From assembly GCF_030815095.1 (NCBI RefSeq), contig NZ_JAUSWF010000009.1, positions 18,607 through 82,606 of the forward strand: a stretch of DNA of 64,000 nucleotides, in the 5' to 3' direction. This DNA comes from Aedoeadaptatus ivorii (lineage in GTDB: Bacteria > Bacillota > Clostridia > Tissierellales > Peptoniphilaceae). Shown here one piece after another: positions 1 through 9,043 of this stretch. Position numbers and translations under genes: made by a program. The notes beneath the pieces were generated by a model, which saw only the letters and a program-made list of their open reading frames with translations, was not told the origin of the DNA and did no database searches. The first letter of the stretch is position 1. The number at the start of each line of letters is the position of its first letter.

Positions 1-427
1 GGGTGGAAATGCCGATGGCGCGGATAATCCCTTCGCGTTTGAACGCCGCCAGGCGCTCGAGCGCCTCTTTGTGCCCCCGGAGGGTCAAAAGCGATTCCTG
101 CTCGTGGAGCATAAAGATATCAATATAGTCGGTATCCATTTCCTTCAGCGCCTTGGCTACGCTCGCCTCTGCCGTCGCGCGATCGTAGCAATACGCCTTT
201 GTCGTAATCGTCCATCTTTCACGGCCGATCTCTCGAATTGCTTCTCGGAGAAAATGATAGTTGTCGTAAATCTCCGCCGTGTCTATAAAGTTTATACCCT
301 TTTCGTGAGCGTATACCAATAGTTCCGTGCCCTTTTTCAGGGAAAGATTCGCCTGAAATTTAGAAAATGTCAGCGAACCAAAACACAAAGGTGATACTTC
401 GATCCCCGTCTTACCTAAAATCGCCAT
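1..427 (-). CDS. aldo/keto reductase, 3' part outside window
   Basis: The reading frame runs leftwards off the window edge, so only about the first 142 residues are present. It begins M-A-I-L-G-K-T-G-I-E-V-S and carries typical aldo/keto reductase features: an early G-x-D/F barrel strand, the D-T-A-E-I-Y motif (catalytic Asp and Tyr), the catalytic Lys in T-T-K-A-Y, and L-H-E-Q (catalytic His position). Family members are cytosolic NAD(P)H-dependent carbonyl reductases; the substrate cannot be told. It lies just past the ireB terminator and has no other neighbour in view. The ATG start at 427 is the first in frame after that terminator. Confidence 0.85.
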   Translation of the reverse strand, partial: MAILGKTGIEVSPLCFGSLTFSKFQANLSLKKGTELLVYAHEKGINFIDTAEIYDNYHFLREAIREIGRERWTITTKAYCYDRATAEASVAKALKEMDTDYIDIFMLHEQESLLTLRGHKEALERLAAFKREGIIRAIGIST

Positions 428-443
428 ACTTCTCCCGTCTACA

Positions 444-476
444 AAAGAATAGAGATGAGCCATCGCCCATCTCTAT
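444..476 (-). terminator. intrinsic terminator after ireB
   Basis: A 9-bp perfect stem (ATAGAGATG with CATCTCTAT, 449-457 and 468-476) is followed on the minus strand by a T-rich tract (ATTCTTTTGT). The ireB stop codon lies inside the stem. It closes the alaS-ireB transcription unit. Confidence 0.75.
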
Positions 477-730
477 TTTTCCTTTAAATAGTATTGTAAC
501 AACTCGCCCAGCAATTCGTCTCGTTCGATCGACTGTATAATGCTTCTCGCGTCGTTATGGCTCGTAATATAGGTGGGGTCTCCGGAAAGAATATAGCCAA
601 TAATCTGATCGATGGGGTCGTATCCCTTTTCGATCAACGCATGGTATACCGTCAAAAGACCGGAACGTATTTTTTCTCCGTCGCCTTCTATCTTTTCAAA
701 AATATGCGTCTCGAAATTATTATTGTCCAT
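473..730 (-). CDS. ireB: IreB family regulatory phosphoprotein (UPF0297)
   Basis: An 85-residue protein matching the IreB/YrzL family over its whole length, including Y-x-A-L-x-E-K-G-Y-x-P-I-x-Q-I-x-G-Y and the S-G-D-P-x-Y-I-x-x-H-N-D-A-R core. In Enterococcus, IreB is phosphorylated by the PASTA kinase IreK and is a negative regulator of cephalosporin resistance. The start at 730 is chosen because GGAGGAGAT lies just upstream; a longer frame to 763 has no such site. It follows alaS by 50 bp, the usual Firmicute arrangement, but the customary ruvX gene does not follow. Confidence 0.93.
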   Translation of the reverse strand: MDNNNFETHIFEKIEGDGEKIRSGLLTVYHALIEKGYDPIDQIIGYILSGDPTYITSHNDARSIIQSIERDELLGELLQYYLKEK

Positions 731-780
731 ATAATCTCCTCCATAGTAAGCATTATACCACAAATTCGAGGCGCTTGGGA

Positions 781-3420
781 CTAGTTTCTGAGTTCGGCGA
801 GAATTTCTTCCAGTGCTCCCATCGCTTCGGGGATCTTTGCGGCGTCTTTTGCTCCGGCGGTCGCCATATCGGGACGGCCGCCGCCGCCACCGCCTGCGAT
901 CTTCGCCACGCGTTTAACGACATCGCCCGCCTTCACGCCTTTTTCGATGGCGGATTTGGGAGAGGCGCAGACAAATTGCACCTTCCCCGCGTTTTCAGCG
1001 CTCAACAGTACCAAAGCGTCTTCTTTGTCGCGGCGCTTTTCCGCCATGTTCCGAAGGTCTTCCACGCCGATATCGACAAAGCTTCCCCGAATCACGGATA
1101 TGCCTTGGATTTCTTCCGTTTCACCCAGTTCTCGATCCATTTTGCTCGCGGCGATATCCGCTTGCAATTTCGCCAGTTCTTTTTCCAACTGTTTTTCCCG
1201 TTCCAAATGGTTGCGGATTTTTTCCGTGATTTGATCCTCGTTGGATTTTAACAAAGAAGCGAGTTCTTTTTGTCTCTCATCGAGTTCATTCATGTAGGCA
1301 TATACCCCGAGTCCGGTCTTGGATTCGATTCTGCGAACGCCGGCGGAGATGCCGCCTTCGGAGAGGATCTTGAACATCCCGATCTGCGCGGTATTGTCCA
1401 CATGGGTGCCGCCGCAGAGTTCTTTGGAATACTCGCCCATACTGACCACGCGTACCCGATCGCCGTATTTGTCTTCGAAAAGGCCCACAGCGCCTTCTTC
1501 CTTGGCTTCGTCATAGGACATGAGCCGCGTCGTCACCGGCAGGGACCGGAAGATTTCGACGTTTACCTTTTCTTCCACGTCTTGAATCTGTTCGGGTGTC
1601 ATCGCCTCGTAATGCGTAAAGTCAAATCGCATGGCATCGGGCGCCACCAAAGACCCCGCCTGATTGACGTGCTCGCCCAAAACGTCGCGCAACGCCCGGT
1701 GCAAAAGGTGCGTAACGGAGTGGTTTCTGCGCGTCTTTTCGCGACGCGCTTCGTCTACGTAAAGGTCCACATCGCCCAATTCCACCGTGCCTTCTTTTAC
1801 CGTTCCGATGCAATAGCTATGGCCGGTTTTGGTGCTTTTGGTATCGGTCACTGCGATTTTGAAATCTTCGCCGACGATCACACCGGTATCGCCCACCTGT
1901 CCGCCGCCTTCGGCATAGAAGGGCGTGGGATTTACGTAGAATATGCCCGTTTCTCCGGTTTGAAGGTGGTATGTCTCCTCGCCCTCTGCGAGAATATGCA
2001 GCAGTCGAGCGCCCGAAACTTGAAGCCGCGTATATCCCACAAATTCGATGTCCTCTTTGATTTCTTCGGGCGCCATCGCGCCGCCGGCGGACCAGCCGAT
2101 ATTGTCGGAGTCGTCGCGGGCCTCTCTTGCGCGCACTTTTTGTTCTTCCATGGCACGCAGAAACGCCTCTTCGTCGAGCTGCATATCGGATTCTTCGAGG
2201 ATCTCTTTGGTGAGATCCAGGGGAAACCCGTAGGTATCGTATAGCTTAAAGGCATCTTCCCCGGAGAATCGGCGAGAACCTTCTTTTTTGAGACGCGCCA
2301 CTTCCCCTTCCAAAAGCGTCATGCCCGTCTCCAGGGTCTTCAAAAACCGCTCCTCTTCTCTGCGGATGACGCGCTCGATCATGTCGCGATTTTCGTCGAG
2401 CTCCTCGTAGCGAATCTTCCAGGAGTCGATGACGGCGGCGGACAGTTTGTATAAAAATGCCGCATCGATGCCGAGATTTCTTCCGTGTTTGGCCGCCCGC
2501 CGCGTCAGGCGACGCACCACATAGCCGCGCCCTTCGTTGGAAGGAATGATGGAGTCGGAGATCATAAAGGTGACGGCGCGAATGTGGTCGGTGATTACGC
2601 GCACGGAAATATCCTTTTGCGGATCGCTGCCGTATTGATAGCCGGCGGTCTCGCAGACTTTTTCTAAGATGTCGTGGATCGCATCGATCTCGAAGATATT
2701 GTTCGCTTCCTGCAGCACCGACGCAATGCGCTCGAGACCCATGCCGGTATCGATATTGGGATTGGCGAGGGGGTGATACTCTCCCTCTTCGTCTTTGTCG
2801 AATTGCGTAAATACCAAATTCCACACTTCGATATAGCGGTCGCATTCGCAACCCGGCTTACAATCGGGATCGCCGCAGTCGTATTTCTCGCCTCGATCGA
2901 AGTAGATTTCCGAACAAGGGCCGGAGGGGCCTATCGCCAGTTCCCAGAAGTTGTCCTCTTTGCCCAAGCGGACCAATCGCGATTCGGGGATGCCGATTTC
3001 TTTGTTCCATATTTCATAGGCCTCGTCGTCATCCAAATAAACCGTCGCCCACAGGAGGTCGCCGTCGATTTCCAAGACTTCGGTCAAAAATTCCCAGGCC
3101 CAGTGAATGGCTTCGCGCTTAAAATAGTCGCCAAACGAGAAGTTGCCCAGCATCTCGAAGAATGTCGCGTGTCGGTCGGTCTTTCCGACATTTTCCACAT
3201 CGCCGGTACGAATGCATTTTTGGGATGTCGCTACGCGGGAGCGGGGCGGCAGGGCTTCGCCCGTAAAGTACTTCTTCATCGGCGCCATGCCCGCGCCGAT
3301 CAAAAGCAACGATTTGTCGTTTTGGGGAACCAAAGAAAAACTCGGTAAAATTAAATGTTGTTTGTGCTCGAAAAATCGCAGGTATTCTTGCCGTACTTCG
3401 TGTAATCCCAATGCTTTCAT
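781..3420 (-). CDS. alaS: alanine--tRNA ligase
   Basis: A full-length 879-residue alanyl-tRNA synthetase, charging tRNA-Ala in the cytosol. The N-terminal class II catalytic domain is followed by the editing domain with its zinc ligands H-x-x-x-H (H-S-V-T-H) and C-G-G-T-H, a coiled coil, and the glycine-rich C-Ala domain ending near G-G-G-R-P-D-M-A. The ATG at 3420 has AGGAGG just upstream. It has its own sigma-A promoter and is co-transcribed with ireB. No T-box leader fits in the short upstream gap. Confidence 0.98.
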   Translation of the reverse strand: MKALGLHEVRQEYLRFFEHKQHLILPSFSLVPQNDKSLLLIGAGMAPMKKYFTGEALPPRSRVATSQKCIRTGDVENVGKTDRHATFFEMLGNFSFGDYFKREAIHWAWEFLTEVLEIDGDLLWATVYLDDDEAYEIWNKEIGIPESRLVRLGKEDNFWELAIGPSGPCSEIYFDRGEKYDCGDPDCKPGCECDRYIEVWNLVFTQFDKDEEGEYHPLANPNIDTGMGLERIASVLQEANNIFEIDAIHDILEKVCETAGYQYGSDPQKDISVRVITDHIRAVTFMISDSIIPSNEGRGYVVRRLTRRAAKHGRNLGIDAAFLYKLSAAVIDSWKIRYEELDENRDMIERVIRREEERFLKTLETGMTLLEGEVARLKKEGSRRFSGEDAFKLYDTYGFPLDLTKEILEESDMQLDEEAFLRAMEEQKVRAREARDDSDNIGWSAGGAMAPEEIKEDIEFVGYTRLQVSGARLLHILAEGEETYHLQTGETGIFYVNPTPFYAEGGGQVGDTGVIVGEDFKIAVTDTKSTKTGHSYCIGTVKEGTVELGDVDLYVDEARREKTRRNHSVTHLLHRALRDVLGEHVNQAGSLVAPDAMRFDFTHYEAMTPEQIQDVEEKVNVEIFRSLPVTTRLMSYDEAKEEGAVGLFEDKYGDRVRVVSMGEYSKELCGGTHVDNTAQIGMFKILSEGGISAGVRRIESKTGLGVYAYMNELDERQKELASLLKSNEDQITEKIRNHLEREKQLEKELAKLQADIAASKMDRELGETEEIQGISVIRGSFVDIGVEDLRNMAEKRRDKEDALVLLSAENAGKVQFVCASPKSAIEKGVKAGDVVKRVAKIAGGGGGGRPDMATAGAKDAAKIPEAMGALEEILAELRN

Positions 3421-3455
3421 AATTCCTCCTATGATATATCAAATCTATGTTTTAA

Positions 3456-3484
3456 ATTATAGAGTTCGCAGGAAATAAAGTCAA
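3456..3484 (-). promoter_or_regulatory. sigma-A promoter of alaS-ireB
   Basis: On the minus strand TTGACT (3479-3484) and TATAAT (3456-3461) are separated by exactly 17 nt. The element lies between the terminator of the AI-2E permease gene and the alaS start codon. Confidence 0.85.
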
Positions 3485-3506
3485 TTCGCGCAAAATCCGA
3501 TCGCGC

Positions 3507-3530
3507 AAAAAAAGCGACCGCAGTCGCTTT
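3507..3530 (-). terminator. intrinsic terminator after the AI-2E permease gene
   Basis: An 8-bp perfect stem (AAAGCGAC with GTCGCTTT) with a four-base loop is followed on the minus strand by a run of seven T. It overlaps the stop codon of the permease gene and separates it from alaS. Confidence 0.85.
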
Positions 3531-4767
3531 ATTGCACTTTCCTGATTTCTTCTTTGTTCCGCCGATCTTCTTCGATTTTCATGCGAATAAAATTTTTCAA
3601 AATCACCAATACCGAAAACACCGGCACCGACAAAATCATACCCAACACGCCGAAGGTGCCGCCCCCGATAAAGATGCACAAGAGCACCACCACCGGGTGC
3701 AGACCCGTTCGCTTGCCGAGGATCTTCGGCGCTAGCAGATTGTTTTCCGCCCACTGCAAGAATACGAACAGGATCGCCACCCAAAACGCCTTGGCAAAGG
3801 AATCCATCAGGGCGAAGAAAAATGCCGGGACAAAACCCAAAAACGGACCGATATAGGGAATGATGTCGGCCACCATGGTAATCAGGCCGATGGCGACGGC
3901 AAAATTCACCTGCAAAATCCAGAGCATAATCATCGTCGCAATGCCCACGAAAAACGCCAAGAGGAGCTTCCCCTTGATAAATTCCATCATGGCGGTGTTG
4001 ATTTCCGTCGCAAGATACATCGTATCACTCCGGTAGCGGACGGGAATCGACTTGTACAGGCGCACCTTGATGCGGTTCTTGTCGACGGTAAAGTAATAGG
4101 TCAGGATCAGCACCAACACAAAGCTGATGGCGCGACCCAAAGCCTGATACATCCCCGATGCCATAATGCGGAGCCGCCCCAATATGTCGGTCTCCAATAC
4201 GGCCAGGTATTTTTCCATCTGTTGCTGCACGCTCTGCATGATGCGCGTCATATCCAGGTTCGTGATCTTCTCGATCTGATCGGAGGCTTGCAAAAACCAG
4301 TCGTTTACGCTTGTCACCATCTGCGGCAACGATACGACGAAGTTTCGTAGTTCCTCGATCGTCTTGGGGAGTACCACGACGAACAGCAGGACAAACATCA
4401 GCACAAAGCCCACATATACGATCAAAACGCCGATGCGCCGGGGGATATTCTTCCTCTCCATGGCGCTTACCAGCGGATTGATGATATAGGCGAGCATCGC
4501 CGAGATCGCGATCGCCGCCAAGGTCGTGCCCACTACGGGGAAGCGCTTGAAGACATACCGCAGGACGATAATCCCCAAGACGAGCCCCAAAAAGATCCCG
4601 ACTTTTCGAAAGTCGAAGTGAATGCGGCGATTCCTGTCGATGTATTGATTGCCGATGTTCACCAAATAGTAAATGCTCAAGGCAATCAGAAGGATCAAGA
4701 GGATCCCGCGGATCGCAACGAGAAAATTCGGCGTCACCACGTTAAAAAAGGAATCGAATTGATTCAT
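3529..4767 (-). CDS. AI-2E family transporter (PerM-type permease)
   Basis: A 412-residue integral membrane protein with about eight hydrophobic segments and the soluble middle region typical of the AI-2E/PerM family. Conserved family patches include P-x-I-G-P-F-L-G and N-N-L-x-A-P-K-I-L-G near the C terminus. Family roles are diverse (autoinducer-2 export, Na+/H+ antiport), so the substrate is open. It starts 3 bp downstream of the Rrf2 regulator and is very probably co-transcribed with it. In many clostridia a permease of this type sits close to alaS, as here. Confidence 0.88.
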   Translation of the reverse strand: MNQFDSFFNVVTPNFLVAIRGILLILLIALSIYYLVNIGNQYIDRNRRIHFDFRKVGIFLGLVLGIIVLRYVFKRFPVVGTTLAAIAISAMLAYIINPLVSAMERKNIPRRIGVLIVYVGFVLMFVLLFVVVLPKTIEELRNFVVSLPQMVTSVNDWFLQASDQIEKITNLDMTRIMQSVQQQMEKYLAVLETDILGRLRIMASGMYQALGRAISFVLVLILTYYFTVDKNRIKVRLYKSIPVRYRSDTMYLATEINTAMMEFIKGKLLLAFFVGIATMIMLWILQVNFAVAIGLITMVADIIPYIGPFLGFVPAFFFALMDSFAKAFWVAILFVFLQWAENNLLAPKILGKRTGLHPVVVLLCIFIGGGTFGVLGMILSVPVFSVLVILKNFIRMKIEEDRRNKEEIRKVQ

Positions 4768-4770
4768 GCT

Positions 4771-5172
4771 CTATTGCCTCATATCCGCCAATGTCATGGA
4801 ATCCAAAACGCTGTCCACCTGCGCCTGAATGCGGTCGAGGATGGACTTGGCGGAACAGGCTTCCCCGCGCTCACAGGAGATCTCGTCTTCCGCGCTGCAA
4901 CAGGAAAAGGACATCTCCCCTTCCAGGGCGGAAATCACATCGCCGATGGCGATCTCTTCCGGCGGCCGCGCCAAAACGTATCCGCCCTGGGCGCCGCGAA
5001 TGCTCTTGACGAGCTTTCTGGTCTTCAATCGTGAAAACAGTTGTTCCAGATAGGCCACGCTCAGGTCTTCCGCTTCGGCGATATAGTTCACGGATAGGGG
5101 ACCTTCCCCGTAATTTTCAGCCAAATGATACATCGCCATCAATCCGTAGCGACCTCGTGTCGACAGCTTCAT
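4771..5172 (-). CDS. Rrf2 family transcriptional regulator, IscR-like
   Basis: A 133-residue Rrf2 winged-helix regulator. It begins M-K-L-S-T-R-G-R-Y-G, the family N terminus, and contains G-G-Y-x-L-A-R-P. Cysteines at 91, 92, 100 and 106 give a C-x7-C-x5-C pattern close to the iron-sulfur ligands of IscR (C-x5-C-x5-C). It therefore probably senses Fe-S status, although a CymR-like cysteine regulator is possible. The start at 5172 follows GGGAGG; the longer frame to 5187 would begin inside that site. No isc or suf genes are adjacent, which is unusual for an IscR next to alaS. Confidence 0.88.
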   Translation of the reverse strand: MKLSTRGRYGLMAMYHLAENYGEGPLSVNYIAEAEDLSVAYLEQLFSRLKTRKLVKSIRGAQGGYVLARPPEEIAIGDVISALEGEMSFSCCSAEDEISCERGEACSAKSILDRIQAQVDSVLDSMTLADMRQ

Positions 5173-5209
5173 GCCTTCACCTCCCAATTCCCAGTAAATT
5201 CCTATGAAT

Positions 5210-5238
5210 AAGATATCCTAACGGAATCCGTCTGTCAA
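5210..5238 (-). promoter_or_regulatory. sigma-A promoter of the Rrf2 gene
   Basis: Minus-strand TTGACA (5233-5238) and TATCTT (5210-5215) lie 17 nt apart, immediately after the leuS stop codon. Downstream, two GGAATT copies 11 bp apart (5186-5203 region) could be part of an autoregulatory operator, but this is inference. Confidence 0.75.
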
Positions 5239-5239
5239 A

Positions 5240-7648
5240 TCATCGAACGACGATATTCAGAATCTTTCCGGGAACGTAGATTTCCTTGACGATCTCTTTG
5301 CCTTCTACCTGTTTTTCGTACGATTCCGACGCCCGCACGGCGGCAAATACTTCTTCTTTGGAGGCGTCTTTTGCCGTTTGCACCTTAAAACGGACCTTGC
5401 CGTTAAACTGCACGGGGATTTCGATGACGTCCTCTACCGTCTTTTCCGGGTCGAATGTCGGCCAATCCTGTTCACAGAGATGGCCGCCCAATTCGCAGAT
5501 CTCCCACAATTCTTCGGTAATATGGGCCGCGACAGGGTTCAGAAGCATCAAAAAGGTGGAAAATTCCCTTTTGTTGACGCCCGTGTTTTGGAAGGCATTG
5601 ACCATCGTCATCAGCTGCGCGATGGCGGTGTTCGCCTTTAAGTTTTCGTAATCGCGGCTTACCTTTTCTATGGATTGGTGCATCAACACTTCCACTTCGT
5701 CGCGATAGCGATCCCCTTCGAGGAGGCCGTCTTGAAGATTCCACACCCGCTCCAAGAAGCGGCGGCAGCCCTTTACGCCGTTTTCCGACCAGGGCACGGC
5801 CTTTTCAAAGTCGCCGATAAACATTTCGTAGGTCCGTAGGGTATCGGCGCCGTATGCGTCGACGATGTCGTCGGGATTGATGACATTTCCGCGGCTCTTG
5901 CTCATTTTGCCCCCGTCTTCGCCGAGGATCATGCCGTGGCTCGTCCGCTTCTTATAGGGTTCCTTGGTGGGAACCACGCCAATGTCGTAGAGGAATTTGT
6001 GCCAGAAGCGGGAGTACAGCAGGTGCAGCGTGGTGTGCTCCATGCCGCCGTTATACCAGTCGACGGGCATATAAAAATCCAGCGCTTCTTTCGATGCCGG
6101 CGCTTCGTCGTTGTGCGGATCCGTATAGCGCAGAAAATACCAACTGCTTCCCGCCCATTGGGGCATGGTGTCGGTCTCGCGCTTGGCCGGTCGATTGCAT
6201 TTGGGGCAAGTGGTATTGACCCAATCCTCTACCAGGGCGAGGGGACTCTGTCCGTTGTCGGTGGGTTCGTATTGCTCCACATCGGGCAGTTCCAAGGGCA
6301 AAGATTCTTCGGGGACCGGCACCCATCCGCATTCTTCACAGTGCACCAAGGGGATCGGCTCTCCCCAATAGCGCTGTCTGGAAAAGACCCAGTCGCGGAG
6401 TTTATAGTTGACCTGCTTGCGGCCAAGTCCCTTTTCTTCGAGCCAGCGGATCATGGCGGGGATCGCCTCTTCGACCTTCATGCCGTCCAAAAAGTCGGAA
6501 CCGGTCATCGTTCCCTCTTGATTATCGGTATAGGCGCCGTTTTCTATGTCTCCGCCTTCGACCACGCAGACGATGGGGAGGTCAAATTTTTTGGCGAATT
6601 CCCAGTCCCGCTGGTCGTGACCCGGCACCGCCATAATCGCGCCGGTGCCGTAACTCATCAATACATAGTCGGAAATCCAGATCGGAATCTCTTTTCCGGT
6701 GGCGGGATTGATACCATTTAATCCCTTTAGAGCGACGCCCGTCTTCTCTTTGGACATCTCGGTGCGTTCGAAGTCGCTTTTCTTTTCGACTTCATGCAGA
6801 TAGGCCTCCACCTCGTCGTAATTTTCGATGCGCTCTTTGTATCGCTCCACCAGAGGATGTTCCGGCGCGATCACCATATAGGTGGAGCCGAAGACGGTAT
6901 CGGGGCGGGTCGTAAAGACTTCGAGTGATTCGTCGGTGTCTTTGACGCGGAAGCGAATTTCTGCACCGACGCTCTTTCCGATCCAGTTTTTCTGTTGAAT
7001 TTTAACGGCTTCGATATAGTCCACTTCGTCGAGATCTTCGAGGAGACGCTCCGCATATTCTGTGATCTTGAGCATCCATTGGCTGCGTCTTCGGTGAACG
7101 ACGACGGTACCGCAGCGCTCGCATTTTCCGCCCACGACTTCTTCGTTGGCGAGGCCCACCTTGCAGGACGGGCACCAGTTCACGGGCATTTCTGTCTTAT
7201 AGGCGAGCCCATGTTTGAACATTTGCAAAAAGATCCACTGCGTCCACTTATAATACGACGGATCGGTGGTATTGATCTCGCGGGACCAATCGAAGCTGAA
7301 CCCGAGACTCTTCAACTGTTTTTTAAAGTTGGCGACGTTTTTTTCGGTGACTTTTTTGGGATGAATATTGTTTTTCATCGCGTAGTTTTCGGTGGGCAGA
7401 CCAAAGGAGTCCCATCCCATGGTAAAGAGGACATTTTCGCCCTCATAGCGCCGCTTTCTCGCCACGATGTCCATGGCGGTATAGGGCCGGGGATGGCCTA
7501 CGTGTAGTCCCTGTCCCGAAGGATAGGGGAATTCGATGAGGGGGTAGAATTTCTTACCGCCCGCGGCGAGGTCCGACTTATAGACTTCCCGGTCTTCCCA
7601 AAACGCTTGCCACTTCTTTTCTATCGCTTTCGGATCGTAAGTTTTCAT
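5240..7648 (-). CDS. leuS: leucine--tRNA ligase
   Basis: A complete 802-residue class I leucyl-tRNA synthetase. It shows the HIGH-box equivalent G-L-H-V-G-H-P-R-P-Y near residue 50, the CP1 editing insertion with T-T-R-P-D-T, two zinc-binding C-x-x-C pairs, and the K-M-S-K-S-R-G-N loop. It follows asnS by 12 bp in the same direction, so the two synthetase genes appear co-transcribed. No T-box leader fits between them. Confidence 0.98.
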   Translation of the reverse strand: MKTYDPKAIEKKWQAFWEDREVYKSDLAAGGKKFYPLIEFPYPSGQGLHVGHPRPYTAMDIVARKRRYEGENVLFTMGWDSFGLPTENYAMKNNIHPKKVTEKNVANFKKQLKSLGFSFDWSREINTTDPSYYKWTQWIFLQMFKHGLAYKTEMPVNWCPSCKVGLANEEVVGGKCERCGTVVVHRRRSQWMLKITEYAERLLEDLDEVDYIEAVKIQQKNWIGKSVGAEIRFRVKDTDESLEVFTTRPDTVFGSTYMVIAPEHPLVERYKERIENYDEVEAYLHEVEKKSDFERTEMSKEKTGVALKGLNGINPATGKEIPIWISDYVLMSYGTGAIMAVPGHDQRDWEFAKKFDLPIVCVVEGGDIENGAYTDNQEGTMTGSDFLDGMKVEEAIPAMIRWLEEKGLGRKQVNYKLRDWVFSRQRYWGEPIPLVHCEECGWVPVPEESLPLELPDVEQYEPTDNGQSPLALVEDWVNTTCPKCNRPAKRETDTMPQWAGSSWYFLRYTDPHNDEAPASKEALDFYMPVDWYNGGMEHTTLHLLYSRFWHKFLYDIGVVPTKEPYKKRTSHGMILGEDGGKMSKSRGNVINPDDIVDAYGADTLRTYEMFIGDFEKAVPWSENGVKGCRRFLERVWNLQDGLLEGDRYRDEVEVLMHQSIEKVSRDYENLKANTAIAQLMTMVNAFQNTGVNKREFSTFLMLLNPVAAHITEELWEICELGGHLCEQDWPTFDPEKTVEDVIEIPVQFNGKVRFKVQTAKDASKEEVFAAVRASESYEKQVEGKEIVKEIYVPGKILNIVVR

Positions 7649-7660
7649 TCCGACACCTCT

Positions 7661-9043
7661 CTAAAACTCTGCATTGCCGACTGTACGGGGGAAGGGAATG
7701 ACGTCGCGAATGTTGCTCATGCCCGTTATATACATGACCGCGCGCTCAAATCCCAACCCGTAGCCAGAATGAACGACGCTGCCGTATTTTCTGAGATCCA
7801 GATACCAATCGTAGTCCTCGGGCTGCATGCCGAAATCGCGAATCTTCTCGGTCAAGACGTCCAATCGCTCTTCCCGCTGGGAGCCGCCGATAATCTCGCC
7901 GATGCCGGGCACCAATAGGTCCATGGCGGCGACGGTCTTTTTGTCCTCGTTTTCTCGCATATAAAATGCCTTGATTTCCTTCGGGTAGTCGCGAATAAAT
8001 ACCGGCTTTTTGTAAACCTCTTCGGTGATATAGCGCTCGTGTTCGGTCTGCAGATCGATTCCCCAGGATACGGGATATTTAAATCCCTGCCCGCTTTTTT
8101 CTAAGATGTCGATGGCTTCGGTATAGGTAATCCGCACAAAGTCGGATTCTACCACGTTTTTAAGCCGATCGATGACCCCTTTGTCGATAAAGGAATTGAA
8201 GAATTCCATCTCTTCGGGTGCGTGGGCGAATACATAGCGGATGATGTATTTGAGCATGTCTTCCGCCACGTCCATATTTTTCTCCAAGTCGGCGAATGCC
8301 ATCTCGGGTTCGATCATCCAAAATTCTGCCGCATGGCGCTGTGTATTGGAGTTTTCCGCCCGGAAGGTCGGTCCGAAGGTATAGACATTTCGAAATGCTG
8401 TGGCGAAGGCCTCCGCTTGCAACTGTCCGCTTACGGTCAGATTCGTATGTTTGTGGAAAAAGTCTTCCTTATAGTCCACTTCTCCGTTTTCTGTGGTGGG
8501 CACATTTTCCATATCCAGCGTGGTTACCTGAAACATCTCACCGGCGCCTTCGGCATCGGATGCGGTGATAATCGGTGTATGCACGTAGATAAAGTTTCTC
8601 TGTTGAAAGAACTCGTGCACGGCAAAGGCGATCAGGCTCCGTACCCGAAATACCGCCTGAAAGGTATTGGTACGGGGACGCAGATGCGCCTTGGTGCGGA
8701 GGTATTCGAAGGTATGTCGCTTTTTCTGCAAGGGGTAGTCGCCGTCGGCGAGAAAAAGCGGCGCAATCGATGCGGCGTGGATCTCTACCGGCTGCTTAGC
8801 ACCGGGGCTTTCCACCAGTTCGCCTTCTACGCGTACGGAACTGTAGATCGGGTATTTCGAGATTTCTTTAAAGTTTTCGATATCGCTTTCGTAGACGATT
8901 TGAATCGTCCCGAAGCCGCTCCCGTCTCCCAATTGCAGGAAGCCGAAGTTTTTAGAATCCCGCGACGTCTTGATCCACCCGTCCAAGACCAGGGTTTCAC
9001 CCAAATGTTCCTTATAATTTTCCAATACTTCACGAATTTCCAA
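7661..9043 (-). CDS. asnS: asparagine--tRNA ligase
   Basis: A 460-residue class IIb synthetase: N-terminal OB-fold anticodon-binding domain (about 15-110), then the catalytic domain with F-R-A-E-N-S-N-T-x-R-H (motif 2) and G-x-G-L-G-F-E-R (motif 3) near the C terminus. The R-H-A-A-E-F-W-M-I-E-P-E-x-A-F stretch is characteristic of AsnRS. Its start overlaps the end of rarA by 14 bp, implying translational coupling. As GatCAB is also encoded here, direct charging of Asn suggests that GatCAB mainly serves Gln-tRNA formation. Confidence 0.97.
   Translation of the reverse strand: MEIREVLENYKEHLGETLVLDGWIKTSRDSKNFGFLQLGDGSGFGTIQIVYESDIENFKEISKYPIYSSVRVEGELVESPGAKQPVEIHAASIAPLFLADGDYPLQKKRHTFEYLRTKAHLRPRTNTFQAVFRVRSLIAFAVHEFFQQRNFIYVHTPIITASDAEGAGEMFQVTTLDMENVPTTENGEVDYKEDFFHKHTNLTVSGQLQAEAFATAFRNVYTFGPTFRAENSNTQRHAAEFWMIEPEMAFADLEKNMDVAEDMLKYIIRYVFAHAPEEMEFFNSFIDKGVIDRLKNVVESDFVRITYTEAIDILEKSGQGFKYPVSWGIDLQTEHERYITEEVYKKPVFIRDYPKEIKAFYMRENEDKKTVAAMDLLVPGIGEIIGGSQREERLDVLTEKIRDFGMQPEDYDWYLDLRKYGSVVHSGYGLGFERAVMYITGMSNIRDVIPFPRTVGNAEF

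Noticed and set aside
1270..2244. 324-residue plus-strand ORF opposite alaS
   Set aside because: It is antisense to well-conserved alaS codons, has no ribosome binding site and no family resemblance; such shadows are common in this GC-rich coding DNA.
3421..3507. Possible T-box leader ahead of alaS, and likewise between asnS and leuS
   Set aside because: The spaces are under 90 bp and 12 bp, and no T-box sequence or antiterminator is visible; a plain promoter explains alaS.
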